A DNA stretch of 64,000 nt. It comes from Acidobacteriota bacterium. Its GTDB lineage: Bacteria > Acidobacteriota > Vicinamibacteria > Vicinamibacterales > UBA8438. The DNA lies in the NCBI GenBank assembly GCA_011523845.1, contig WTFV01000244.1:41778-105777 (forward strand), read 5' to 3'. The position numbers were made by a program, and so were the translations under genes. Below are positions 17,599-25,352 of this stretch, piece by piece. The stretch's first letter is position 1. Every line of letters begins with the position of its first letter. The notes beneath the pieces are model-generated. The model searched no databases and was not told the DNA's origin. It worked only from the letters and a program-made list of their open reading frames with translations.

Positions 17599-18864
17599 AT
17601 GTCAGCGACGTACTCGACATTCGCCTCCACCGTCCAGGGAGAGACCGCGTTCACCGTCCTCGCCGTGGCCAAGCGCCTGCTGGCGGCCGGCAAGGACGTC
17701 ATCGAGCTGGAGATCGGCGACAGCCCGTTCCCGACCACGCCGGCCGCGCTCGACGCAGGCATCCGCGCGGTCCGCGAAGGACACACGCACTACGGGCCAT
17801 CGCTCGGCATGCCCGACTTCCGCGCCGCTGCGGCGTCGTACCTGGAGCAGCAGTACGGCCTCCCGGTGACCGCCGCGCACGTCGTCGTCGGACCGGGAGC
17901 CAAGATCTACGAGCAGTTCTTCTGCGAGGCGTTCGTCAATCCCGGCGACGGCGTGCTCGTCTTCAGTCCGCACTTTCCCACCTACCCGGCGAACATCCAG
18001 CGGCGCGGCGGGCGGCTGGTGGTGTCGCGGCTGCGCGCGTCCCACGACTTCCGCCCCAGCCTCGAGGACGTCGAGCGCTTCCTGGCCGAGGACCCGAGCC
18101 CGAAAGCGATCTTCATCAACAGTCCCCACAACCCGACCGGCGGGGTCGCGACGCTCGAGGATCTCGCGGGACTCGCCGACCTGATTCGCGGCCGCGACGT
18201 CGCCGTATTCAGCGACGAGCCCTACGACGCGATGGTCTGGCGCGGCCGGCACCACACGCTGCTGAGCCAGCCGGACATGTTCGACCACTGCGTGGCCGCC
18301 TACACCTTCAGCAAGTCGTTCAGCATGAGTGGCTGGCGGCTCGGCTTCGCGGTCAGCAGCCCCGCCACGATAGAAGTGATCGGGACGTTGACCAACACCG
18401 CGCTCTCGTGCGTGCCGCCGTTCACGCAGATCGCCGGCATGGCGGCGATGGCCGAAGACGGGCCGGTCCGCGACGAGCGGATGGCCGACTTCCGGCGCAA
18501 GGTGGAGCGGCTGGTCGAGGGCTTGAACACCATCGACGACATCTCCTGCCTGATGCCGGGCGGGACCTTCTACGTCTTCCCGTCGGTCAAGCGCCTCTGC
18601 AACCGCTACGGCATCACGTCGCACGGGCTGGCCCTGTTCCTGCTCGAGGCGGCGGACGACGCGCGCGGCGTCGCCTGCCTCGGCGGGGAGTGCTTCGGCG
18701 AAGCGGGCGGCGGGTTCCTCCGCCTGAGCTGCGCCGAGCCGGACGAGCGCTTGTCGGAGGCGGTGGCGTTCATCGGCGAGGCGGTCACCCGCGGCGAGCG
18801 GGTGGCGTCCTACCTGGAATCGCGCCCCGAGCACCGGTTGGCGGAACCGTACGGGGACGATTAG
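17599..18864 (+). CDS. Class I/II PLP-dependent aminotransferase
   Basis: 421 residues from the ATG at 17599, preceded by AAGGA about 10 bases upstream. Fold-type I motifs are in order: GPSLGMPDFRAAAASYL near 75, FINSPHNPTGG near 175 (Asn contacting PLP), VFSDEPYD near 210 (Asp, Tyr) and the Schiff-base lysine in YTFSKSFSMSGWRLGF near 240. The family transfers amino groups between amino acids and 2-oxoacids (aspartate/alanine type). It follows E2 by 49 bases and may be co-transcribed. Exact substrate unknown. Confidence 0.85.
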   Translation: MSATYSTFASTVQGETAFTVLAVAKRLLAAGKDVIELEIGDSPFPTTPAALDAGIRAVREGHTHYGPSLGMPDFRAAAASYLEQQYGLPVTAAHVVVGPGAKIYEQFFCEAFVNPGDGVLVFSPHFPTYPANIQRRGGRLVVSRLRASHDFRPSLEDVERFLAEDPSPKAIFINSPHNPTGGVATLEDLAGLADLIRGRDVAVFSDEPYDAMVWRGRHHTLLSQPDMFDHCVAAYTFSKSFSMSGWRLGFAVSSPATIEVIGTLTNTALSCVPPFTQIAGMAAMAEDGPVRDERMADFRRKVERLVEGLNTIDDISCLMPGGTFYVFPSVKRLCNRYGITSHGLALFLLEAADDARGVACLGGECFGEAGGGFLRLSCAEPDERLSEAVAFIGEAVTRGERVASYLESRPEHRLAEPYGDD

Positions 18865-18897
18865 CGTCCATTGCGGGTGTTGTTCGTTTCTGCCAGG

Positions 18898-18925
18898 AGT
18901 TTGCGCCGTAGAACGGCGTAGACTC
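18898..18925. repeat. Partial family A hairpin
   Basis: GCGCCGTAGAACGGCG forms a short hairpin (CGCCGT and ACGGCG arms, 3-base loop) and shares the GCGCCGTAGAAC core with the repeat at 688-733. The rest of the element is missing. It sits just upstream of the DUF4178 gene. Confidence 0.45.
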
Positions 18926-18949
18926 TTGGAGAGGGAGTCGAAGTTCGTC

Positions 18950-19498
18950 ATGGGGTTGCGGGAGCGACTGTTCGGCCGGAAGAAGAGTGAGGACGACGGG
19001 CCGGATCCGCTCGCCGATCTCGTCCTCGCGAAGCTCAAGGTCGGCTACCTCGTCGACTACGACCTCCAGACCTGGCGGGTGACCGGGTACTCGCGCTACC
19101 GCTTTTCCGGCATGGACGACATCGAGGAGTGGGAGTTGACCGCCGCCGGCGAGCAGCGCTACCTCGAGCGGGCGGGCGACGCGTGGTCGCTCTCGTACAA
19201 GATCGCCATAGGCGACATCGCCGGCGACGTCCGGCGGCACATCCTCGATCACGAGGATCCGCCCGGGACGATCATCTTCCGGGGCGCCATGTATCGCCTC
19301 GACGCCTCCTACGCCGGGCACCTGCTGCCGGACGGCAGCGGCGCCCCCGAGCCGGTGATCCGCTGGGAGTTCGTCGACGAGGCCGAGACCGGCTTCGTCG
19401 GCATCGAGCAGTGGGGCGAGACCGAGTTCACCGCGGCGGCCGGCTCGGTGGTGGAGGATTACCAATTCACGCATATCCTGCCGGGGAGTCCCACATGA
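18950..19498 (+). CDS. DUF4178 protein of the PspA-associated gene set
   Basis: 182 residues from the ATG at 18950 (a TTG at 18926 would add eight). The body shows the DUF4178 pattern of beta-rich segments (KVGYLVDYDLQTWRVTGYSRY, split here by family convention, and IEEWELTAAGEQRYLER). The C-terminal part has WEFVDEAETGFVGIEQWGE. No signal or membrane segment is present, so it should be cytosolic. It opens a same-strand run that continues to PspA: its stop overlaps the next start (ATGA). DUF4178 and the E. coli YjfK-type proteins recur beside PspA, DUF350 and polyamine enzymes; function unknown. Confidence 0.78.
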   Translation: MGLRERLFGRKKSEDDGPDPLADLVLAKLKVGYLVDYDLQTWRVTGYSRYRFSGMDDIEEWELTAAGEQRYLERAGDAWSLSYKIAIGDIAGDVRRHILDHEDPPGTIIFRGAMYRLDASYAGHLLPDGSGAPEPVIRWEFVDEAETGFVGIEQWGETEFTAAAGSVVEDYQFTHILPGSPT

Positions 19499-20328
19499 GT
19501 CGTCACCGATCCGTATCGTGCCCACGCCGCCGACTCGCCCGGATCGTCGCGGCGATTTCCCGCGCACGCGGCGGTCTCGCGCCGGCGGCGGACAGCGGGC
19601 ATCCACGGACCAACCGCGCGCTTGGAGGCAACGGTCCCGCGGCGGTCGCCCTGGCCGTCGCCCTGTTCGCAGGCGCCGCGTGCGACACGCAGACCCCGCT
19701 CGAGCGGTTGCAGGCGCAGCTCGAGTCGTATCCGGAATACTCGGTCGTCCTCCAGGACATGGACGAGGACCTCTTCGGGTACTCGCACCAGTACCAGGTC
19801 GTCGTCGGCGCGCCGCAGGCCGGATCGGACGAGCTCGTCTACCGCGAAGCGCTTCTCGACTGGCAGCAGGTCGATTCGGGAACCTACGAGCGCTACCGGC
19901 CGTTTCTCGGCATGGTCGTTCTCTCGAAGAGCCCCGGCGGCAACGTCGATCAGGACGCGCACCCGCCCGGGTACCAGCAGGTGGGCGACGAGCGTTACGG
20001 GCAGTGGCGCCAGGACAGCAGCGGGCGCTCGTTCTGGGAGTTCTACGGCCAGTACGCGCTGCTGAGCCACATCATCGGCGGCTTCGGGCGTCCGATCTAC
20101 CGCGACGACTGGAACGGCTACCAGCAATCGCGCCAACGCGGCCAGACCTACTACGGCCCGAGCACCGCCGGCGGCGGCCGGACGTACGGCACGAGCGGCG
20201 CCACCACCCGCCAGAGCAACCCCGACTTCTTCCGCCGGCAGCAGGCGCGGCAGGCGGCGCAGAGCCGGTCGTTCGGTCAACGGGTCAGCAGCCGCATGGC
20301 GGGCGGCATGCGCAGCTTCGGCAAGTAA
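19495..20328 (+). CDS. Lipoprotein of the PspA-associated gene set
   Basis: 277 residues, start overlapping the DUF4178 stop. The N-terminus is long and basic before a hydrophobic stretch ending in a lipobox (LAVALFAGAAC, Cys near 62), so either the true start is internal or the signal is extended. The mature part has LQDMDEDLFGYSHQYQVV and ends in a Gly/Tyr/Arg-rich low-complexity tail (SFGQRVSSRMAGGMRSFGK). I do not recognise a domain. By position it is the counterpart of the small envelope protein (YjfM-like) in E. coli yjfIJKLM, but sequence does not prove that. Confidence 0.68.
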   Translation: MSRHRSVSCPRRRLARIVAAISRARGGLAPAADSGHPRTNRALGGNGPAAVALAVALFAGAACDTQTPLERLQAQLESYPEYSVVLQDMDEDLFGYSHQYQVVVGAPQAGSDELVYREALLDWQQVDSGTYERYRPFLGMVVLSKSPGGNVDQDAHPPGYQQVGDERYGQWRQDSSGRSFWEFYGQYALLSHIIGGFGRPIYRDDWNGYQQSRQRGQTYYGPSTAGGGRTYGTSGATTRQSNPDFFRRQQARQAAQSRSFGQRVSSRMAGGMRSFGK

Positions 20329-20442
20329 CCAGGAGCCCGTGGTGAAACCCCGCGTCGCACCGAGAGCGGCGAGGCGCCCGCGTGGCGAGGCGCGACGAGG
20401 GAGCATATCGGGCATATTCGACCGAGGAGCAACGAAGTCCAC

Positions 20443-20488
20443 GCGGGATGCATCGCCGCTCGAATGCAGCGGGGCTCTTGCCACGGGC
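20443..20488. repeat. Dispersed repeat, family B, copy 1
   Basis: A 46-base element beginning GCGGGATGCAT and ending GCCACGGGC. It matches 28699-28744 over its full length with scattered changes. It lies in the gap just before the DUF350 gene, whose ribosome site follows within 10 bases. Confidence 0.65.
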
Positions 20489-20507
20489 GACTAGGGGAGA
20501 ACACGTC

Positions 20508-21350
20508 ATGTCGGTCGATCAGATCCTGCCCGGCTTCATCCATCTCGCGGTCGTTCTCGTGCTGCTGGTCGCCGGCAAGTTCGTCTACGACGGATTGCAC
20601 CGCGGCTTCGCCCTGCGGACCGAGCTGATCGAGAAGCGCAACCTGGCGGCGGCGGTGGCCGTCGCCGGCTACTACCTTGGGCTGGCCATCGTGCTGGGCG
20701 GGGTCGTCTCAGGCCCCGCCTCGTTCAGCCTTCTGGACGACGTCATCGGCCTCGCCATCTTCGGCCTGCTCGGCATCGTGCTGCTGAACCTCTCGGCCCT
20801 CGTCAACGACAAGGCGGTGTTCTCGCAGTTCGCCATCGAGCACGAGATCGTCGAGGATCGCAACCTCGGCGTCGGCATCCTGGAAGGGGCCAACTACGTC
20901 GCGGTCGGCCTGATCACCGCCGGCGCGATGTCCGGAGAGGGCAGCCTGGCGTCCGGGCTGGCGTTCTGGATCGCGGGGCTCGTCGCGCTGATCGTCGCCG
21001 GGCTGCTGTACGACCGGATCACGCCCTACGACCTGCACGACGAGATCGAGAAGGGCAACACCGCGGTCGCGGCGGCGTTCGCGGGGGTGCTCGCCGGCTT
21101 CGGCAACGTCATCCGGCTGGCCGGCGAGGGCGACTTCGTCTCGTGGAACGAGAGCCTCACCGGATTCGCCTACTACACCGTGGCCGGTCTCGTGCTGCTG
21201 CCGCTGGTGCGGCTGTTCGCCGACAAGGTCCTGCTGCCCGGCGCCCGGCTGGGCGACGAGCTGGTCCGGGAAGAGCCGAACCTGGGCGCCGGCGTCATCG
21301 CCGGGGCGACGTACCTGGGCGCGTCGATGCTGATCGGGTTGACGCTGTAG
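20508..21350 (+). CDS. DUF350 integral membrane protein (YjfL-like)
   Basis: 280 residues from the ATG at 20508, with GGGGAGA 7 bases upstream. Two DUF350 modules are arranged in tandem, giving about eight membrane helices (LAVVLVLLVAGKFVYDGL, YYLGLAIVLGGVVSG, LIVAGLLYDRITPYD, ATYLGASMLIGLTL). Conserved charged turns EKRNLAAAVAVAG and EKGNTAVAAAFAG repeat between modules, as do EDRNLGVGILEG and EEPNLGAGVIAG. DUF350 proteins lie in the inner membrane and are linked with PspA and polyamine genes. The K+ channel starts 71 bases later. Transport or sensing role unproven. Confidence 0.85.
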   Translation: MSVDQILPGFIHLAVVLVLLVAGKFVYDGLHRGFALRTELIEKRNLAAAVAVAGYYLGLAIVLGGVVSGPASFSLLDDVIGLAIFGLLGIVLLNLSALVNDKAVFSQFAIEHEIVEDRNLGVGILEGANYVAVGLITAGAMSGEGSLASGLAFWIAGLVALIVAGLLYDRITPYDLHDEIEKGNTAVAAAFAGVLAGFGNVIRLAGEGDFVSWNESLTGFAYYTVAGLVLLPLVRLFADKVLLPGARLGDELVREEPNLGAGVIAGATYLGASMLIGLTL

Positions 21351-21420
21351 GACTCGGCGGCGAGACGCCCTTCGCACCGCAGAGCGACAAGCCCGCGGAT
21401 CCCAGCCTGCCGGCGGACGA

Positions 21421-22470
21421 ATGAGGAACCTCAGATCGCGATCGCGCGTGCGACAGCCGGCGGCCGCGCTGCTCGCGTTCCTGCGGCGCGAGAACCTCTT
21501 CCGGCTGATGGGCCTGATCGTCGTGCTGGTCCTGGTCGGGGCCGCCGGCCTGACGTACTTCGAGGAGGACCGGCCTTTCCACGACGCGCTCTGGTGGGCA
21601 ATCGTCACCCTGACGACGGTCGGCTTCGGGGACATTTCCCCGGAGACGTTCGGCGGCCGGCTGATCGGCGTCGTGCTGATGTTCTTCGGCATCGGCGTGC
21701 TCGGGACGTTCACGGCCACCATCGCCGGGGCGTTCGTCGAGCAGCGACTCAGAAAGGACCGCGGCATGGGCGAGTACGACCTGGAGGGTCACATCATCCT
21801 GTGCGGATGGAACGACCGGACGAAGGAGATCCTGAAGGACCTGCGCGCCGATACGCGCTCGGCCGGCAAACCCATCGTGCTGGTGGCCGACGTGGAGACC
21901 AAGCCGGTGGAGAACGACGATCGACTCCACTTCGTGCGCGGCGCGGAGACGGAGGACGACCTGAAGCGGGCGGGCATCGACAGGGCGGAGACGGTCGTTC
22001 TGGTGGGCGACCGGTCGCTGGACTACGGGGCGCGCGACGCCAAGGCGGTGCTGGCGGTGCTGACGGTCAAGAGCCTCAACCGGGACGTCTACGCCATCGT
22101 CGAGCTGGCCGGCGAGGAGAACGTGCGCCACTGCCAGCAGGCCGGGGCCGACGAGATCATCGTGGGCGCGGATCTGTGCAGCCGCGTCATCTCGACCGCT
22201 ACGCTGGACCATGGCATCTCGACCGTGCTGCGCGAGTTGCTGAGCGCGCAGGTGGGGCAGGATCTGATCACGGTTCCGGTGCCGGAGGGGCACGGCGGGC
22301 GGTCGTTCTTCGACGTGTTCTCCGACCTGAAGCGCAAGAGGGGCATGATCGCACTGGCGATACAGCGCCACGCAACGGAGGACATCGTGACGAACCCGGA
22401 CGCGGAGGACCGTGTCGCGGCGGACGACCGTCTGGTGGTCATCTCGGACCGCGCACGGGCGGGGGCGTAG
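21421..22470 (+). CDS. Single-pore K+ channel with RCK (TrkA-N) domain
   Basis: 349 residues. TM1 spans about 27-47 (LIVVLVLVGAAGLTYF), the selectivity filter is TLTTVGFGDIS near 70 and TM2 is LIGVVLMFFGIGVLGTF near 85. A cytosolic RCK domain follows (HIILCGWNDRTKEILKDL near 120, Rossmann Gly and acidic residue after beta-2), then an RCK-C-like tail. It forms tetrameric, ligand-gated potassium channels in the inner membrane. The position between DUF350 and YbjN/PspA suggests a membrane-potential or stress role. The 188 bases downstream hold no gene. Confidence 0.88.
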   Translation: MRNLRSRSRVRQPAAALLAFLRRENLFRLMGLIVVLVLVGAAGLTYFEEDRPFHDALWWAIVTLTTVGFGDISPETFGGRLIGVVLMFFGIGVLGTFTATIAGAFVEQRLRKDRGMGEYDLEGHIILCGWNDRTKEILKDLRADTRSAGKPIVLVADVETKPVENDDRLHFVRGAETEDDLKRAGIDRAETVVLVGDRSLDYGARDAKAVLAVLTVKSLNRDVYAIVELAGEENVRHCQQAGADEIIVGADLCSRVISTATLDHGISTVLRELLSAQVGQDLITVPVPEGHGGRSFFDVFSDLKRKRGMIALAIQRHATEDIVTNPDAEDRVAADDRLVVISDRARAGA

Positions 22471-22658
22471 CATGCCGACGGCTCCGGGAGCCCATCGTGA
22501 GAACCGCGTTGCACCGGAAACGGGCGATCCCTCGAACCGTCCGGGGCGCGGGATCGTAGATCCCCATGATTGGACCGGGCGTCGGACAGCCCGACGGCTT
22601 CCGGTTGCGATTCGGCTGCAACGCGCGGAACGGGACACGCGAGGAGGCGTGACATTCG

Positions 22659-23054
22659 ATGGCTGAGCATTTCGACAAGGTCAAGGGCTACCTGCTCGAC
22701 CTCGGGTTGACGGTCACGGCCGAGAACGAGGCGGAGGAGCTGGTGGTGGTCGACGACGAGGAGAACGGCATCAAGAAGCTGTTCATCGACTGCGAGCCGC
22801 CCATCGTCATTATCGAGCAGTTGATCGGCCACGTGCCGAAGGACCCGGGGGACCTCTTCGCCCGGCTGCTGCAGATGAACAACACGCTGGTGCACGGCGC
22901 CTTCGTCATCGACGAGCATGCGTCGCGCATCTTCTACCGCGACACCCTGCAGATCGCCAACCTGGACGCGAACGAGCTGGAAGGCTCGATCGACGCCCTC
23001 TCGCTGGCGATGGCGGAGCACGGGGCCGAGCTGCTCGGCTACCTGAAGCGATAA
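22659..23054 (+). CDS. YbjN-domain protein of the PspA-associated gene set
   Basis: 131 residues. The fold is that of YbjN/type III secretion chaperone-like domains: FIDCEPPIVIIEQLIGHVP near 50, then LLQMNNTLVHGAFVIDE near 70 and LQIANLDANELEGSIDALSLA near 100. Cytosolic, no signal. In the comparable E. coli cluster this place is taken by YjfI, just before the PspA homologue YjfJ. The last 32 bases of coding sequence plus stop are part of a 35-base duplication with the sequence right after the stop. PspA follows 54 bases later. It is probably a regulator or chaperone; this is inference from context. Confidence 0.8.
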   Translation: MAEHFDKVKGYLLDLGLTVTAENEAEELVVVDDEENGIKKLFIDCEPPIVIIEQLIGHVPKDPGDLFARLLQMNNTLVHGAFVIDEHASRIFYRDTLQIANLDANELEGSIDALSLAMAEHGAELLGYLKR

Positions 23055-23092
23055 CGCGGGCCGAGCTGCTCGGCCACCTGGAGCGACAACGA
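23023..23092. repeat. Tandem 35-base duplication at the YbjN gene end
   Basis: The sequence beginning GGGCCGAGCTGCTCGG at 23023 recurs at 23058 with four or so changes. The copy lies after the YbjN stop and before the PspA ribosome site, so it is a duplicated gene end with no coding role. Confidence 0.75.
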
Positions 23093-23108
23093 CCGAAGGA
23101 GAACGACG

Positions 23109-23822
23109 ATGCCCGGTATCTTCCGCAGAATGTTCAAGGTTGCCGAGTCGAACGCCCATGCGGCGATCGACCACCTGGAGGACCCGATCAAGATGACCGA
23201 GCAGGGCATCCGGGACCTCAAGAAGAACCTGCAGGCGGCGATGGTGAGCCTGGCCCAGGTCAAGGGGCTGGCCATCCGCCTGCAGAAGGAGGCCGGCGAC
23301 CACAAGAAGCGCGGGGCGGAGTACGAGCGCAAGGCGATGCTCCTGCTCAAGCGCGCCCAGGCGGGCGAGATGGACGCGGGCGAGGCCGAGCACCTGGCGA
23401 CCGCGGCCCTGGAAAAGAAGGACGATGCGTTGCAGCAGGCGGCCCGGGTGGGCGGCGACCATCAGACGCAGCAACGCATGGCCGACCAGCTCCAGGCCAA
23501 GGTGGAGGACCTCAAGCGGCAGATCAACAAGTACCAGAACGAGCTGATCACGCTGCGCGCCCGCGCCCGCACCGCGTCGTCGATGCGCAAGATCAACCAG
23601 CAGCTCGCCGGAGCCGACGCCAGCGGCACCGTGGCGATGCTGGAGAAGATGAAGGCCCGGGTCCAGGAGGAGGAATCGCTGGCCGAGGCCTACGACCAGC
23701 TCGCCGACGTCGGCGGCACGATCGACGAGGACATCGACAAGGCCCTGGAGGGACCCTCCCCCAGCGCCGGCGCCGATGCGCTGGCGGAGCTGAAGAAGAA
23801 GATGGGCATGGCGACCGCGTAG
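23109..23822 (+). CDS. pspA: PspA/IM30-family membrane stress protein
   Basis: 237 residues, the usual length. It begins with the membrane-binding amphipathic helix (MPGIFRRMFKVAESNAHAAI) and continues as a nearly all-helical coiled coil (IKMTEQGIRDLKKNLQAAM, QLQAKVEDLKRQINKYQNEL) to about residue 210, typical of the ESCRT-III-like PspA/Vipp1 superfamily. Its role is to polymerise on and stabilise the inner membrane under proton-leak stress. GAAGGAG ribosome site lies about 8 bases upstream of the ATG. It closes the run DUF4178-lipoprotein-DUF350-channel-YbjN-PspA. No PspF/PspBC regulators are present. Confidence 0.9.
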   Translation: MPGIFRRMFKVAESNAHAAIDHLEDPIKMTEQGIRDLKKNLQAAMVSLAQVKGLAIRLQKEAGDHKKRGAEYERKAMLLLKRAQAGEMDAGEAEHLATAALEKKDDALQQAARVGGDHQTQQRMADQLQAKVEDLKRQINKYQNELITLRARARTASSMRKINQQLAGADASGTVAMLEKMKARVQEEESLAEAYDQLADVGGTIDEDIDKALEGPSPSAGADALAELKKKMGMATA

Positions 23823-23854
23823 GAGGTCCGCGCCGTGGAAGCGGTGAAGACCCC

Positions 23855-23988
23855 CAGCGAGCCATGGCCAGGTAGGCCAGGCCCGGTTGGGCGGCAATCG
23901 GAGCAGCAGACGGCGACCTACCAGCGAGCCATGGCCAGGTAGGCCAGACCCGGTTGGGCGGCGACCGGAGGCAGCAGGGCGGCGACTG
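23855..23988. repeat. Tandem 67-base duplication downstream of pspA
   Basis: Unit 1 (23855-23921) and unit 2 (23922-23988) start CAGCGAGCCATGGCCAGG and differ at a few positions near their ends. They fill the gap between pspA and the convergent DUF4143 gene. There is no spacer structure, so it is not a CRISPR array. Confidence 0.8.
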
Positions 23989-24021
23989 TCGGGCTCGCCG
24001 CGGCGGCGCGGGGCGGCTCGG

Positions 24022-25257
24022 CTACAGGCAACCTGCGGGAACCTGCACGATGGTGTCGCCGAGCATCTCCACGTGGTCGCCGTTGTTGACCACGATGCCG
24101 AACGGCAGCTCGTGCCGCGCGATGAACCGACGCAGCCCTTCCAACTGCTTCAGCCCGGTCCGGCGGCCGAACTTGATCTCGATCGGCAGCAACCCGAAGC
24201 TGCCCTCGAGGACCAGGTCCACCTCGGCGCCGTTCCGGGTACGGAAATGGTAGTAGTCCCAGCGGGTGACGCCGGTGGCCTGGACGCCCTTGACGATCTC
24301 CTCGATGATGAAGGACTCGAAGTTCTGGCCGGCGTGGGGCGCGCGCAGCAGCTTGTCCCGCGAGTCGACGCCGGCGAGGTAGTGGTTGATGCCGCTGTCC
24401 CGCACGAGTCCCTTGGGCGACTTGAGCACCGACCCGGCCCGCGCGTCCAGGTACGAGGGGATCAATCGCCAGAAGAACGTCTTGTCCGCAATCTCCAGGT
24501 AGTCGCGAATGGTCACCTCGGATACGTCCACGGAGCGTCCCAGTTGCGCCTTGTTGATCACCGTCCCGGACAGCGAGGAGAGCATGCGCACGAACCGCCG
24601 GTACCGGATGGCGTCCAGCCTGGGAAACAGCTTCCGAATGTCGCGTTCGACGTAGGTGCGGAAGTAGTTCTCCATCCAGGCCCCGTACGCGAAATCGTCA
24701 TCGGACAGCGTCGGCTCCGGGTAGCCGCCGCGCAGAAAGTAGGGAATCACGTCCGGTACAGGACATTCCAGCGCACGGATCTCCCGCAGGGTCTCGCGGC
24801 TCAACTCCCGCTCGAGCAACCGATAGAAGGGCGGCAGCGGCAGTTGCGCGATCTCGTTGACCTTGAGGGTCCCCACCTCCACGATGGCGATGCGCCCGGC
24901 CAGAGAATCGCCGGCTTCTCGGAGCAGGTCGGGCGAGCTGGACCCGGTCAGGATGAAGCGACCGGATTCGTGCCGGGCGGCGTCCACGACGCCCCGCAGT
25001 TGCCGGAACAGCCGCGGGTCCTCCTGCGCCTCGTCGATGACGACGCCCCGGGGGTACTCGCGGAAGAAGAAGTCGTAGTCCCGGGTGATCAGGTCGTGGT
25101 CGGCCGCGTTCTCCAGGTCGAAGTACCGCCACCCCGGACGGACCATGCGGCTGAGCGTCGTCTTTCCCGCCTGTCTCGCCCCGACCAGCATGACCACCGG
25201 GAACATCCCGAGCAAGCGGTCGATTCGGTCAACGAGGTTGCGACGCACACCAGTCAT
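24022..25257 (-). CDS. DUF4143 (AAA_14) ATPase, copy 2
   Basis: 411 residues. Walker A VGARQAGKTTLSRMV near residue 25, Walker B GVVIDEAQEDPRLFRQL near 70, sensor ILTGSSSPDLLREAGDSLAG near 95. The C-terminal nuclease-like motif is GAEVDLVLEGSFGLLPIEIK near 350. An ATG at 25257 is only 2 bases from AGGAA; a GTG at 25248 has better spacing, so the start is uncertain. It sits convergently between pspA and the FAD oxidoreductase gene and breaks the envelope gene set. A perfect palindrome lies 14 bases upstream. Function not established for the family. Confidence 0.87.
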   Translation of the reverse strand: MTGVRRNLVDRIDRLLGMFPVVMLVGARQAGKTTLSRMVRPGWRYFDLENAADHDLITRDYDFFFREYPRGVVIDEAQEDPRLFRQLRGVVDAARHESGRFILTGSSSPDLLREAGDSLAGRIAIVEVGTLKVNEIAQLPLPPFYRLLERELSRETLREIRALECPVPDVIPYFLRGGYPEPTLSDDDFAYGAWMENYFRTYVERDIRKLFPRLDAIRYRRFVRMLSSLSGTVINKAQLGRSVDVSEVTIRDYLEIADKTFFWRLIPSYLDARAGSVLKSPKGLVRDSGINHYLAGVDSRDKLLRAPHAGQNFESFIIEEIVKGVQATGVTRWDYYHFRTRNGAEVDLVLEGSFGLLPIEIKFGRRTGLKQLEGLRRFIARHELPFGIVVNNGDHVEMLGDTIVQVPAGCL

Positions 25258-25270
25258 TTCCTAACTCTAA

Positions 25271-25287
25271 ACCAGTATTTTACTGGT
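25271..25287. promoter_or_regulatory. Perfect palindrome upstream of the DUF4143 ATPase copy 2
   Basis: ACCAGTATTTTACTGGT has 7-base perfect arms around TTT. It lies in an AT-rich patch 14 bases before the start. The core CCAGTAAA (minus strand) also occurs in the palindrome before copy 3 at 62824-62836, which suggests a shared operator. The binding protein is unknown. Confidence 0.55.
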
Positions 25288-25352
25288 GTCAGGTCCCACG
25301 CACGGCGAATGGAAGATCCGGCCAGGCAGCGCCGGCGACAGTCCGAGAAACG

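Noticed and set aside
23855..23988. Repeat array as a CRISPR
   Set aside because: Two direct, adjacent 67-base units with no unique spacers; not CRISPR.
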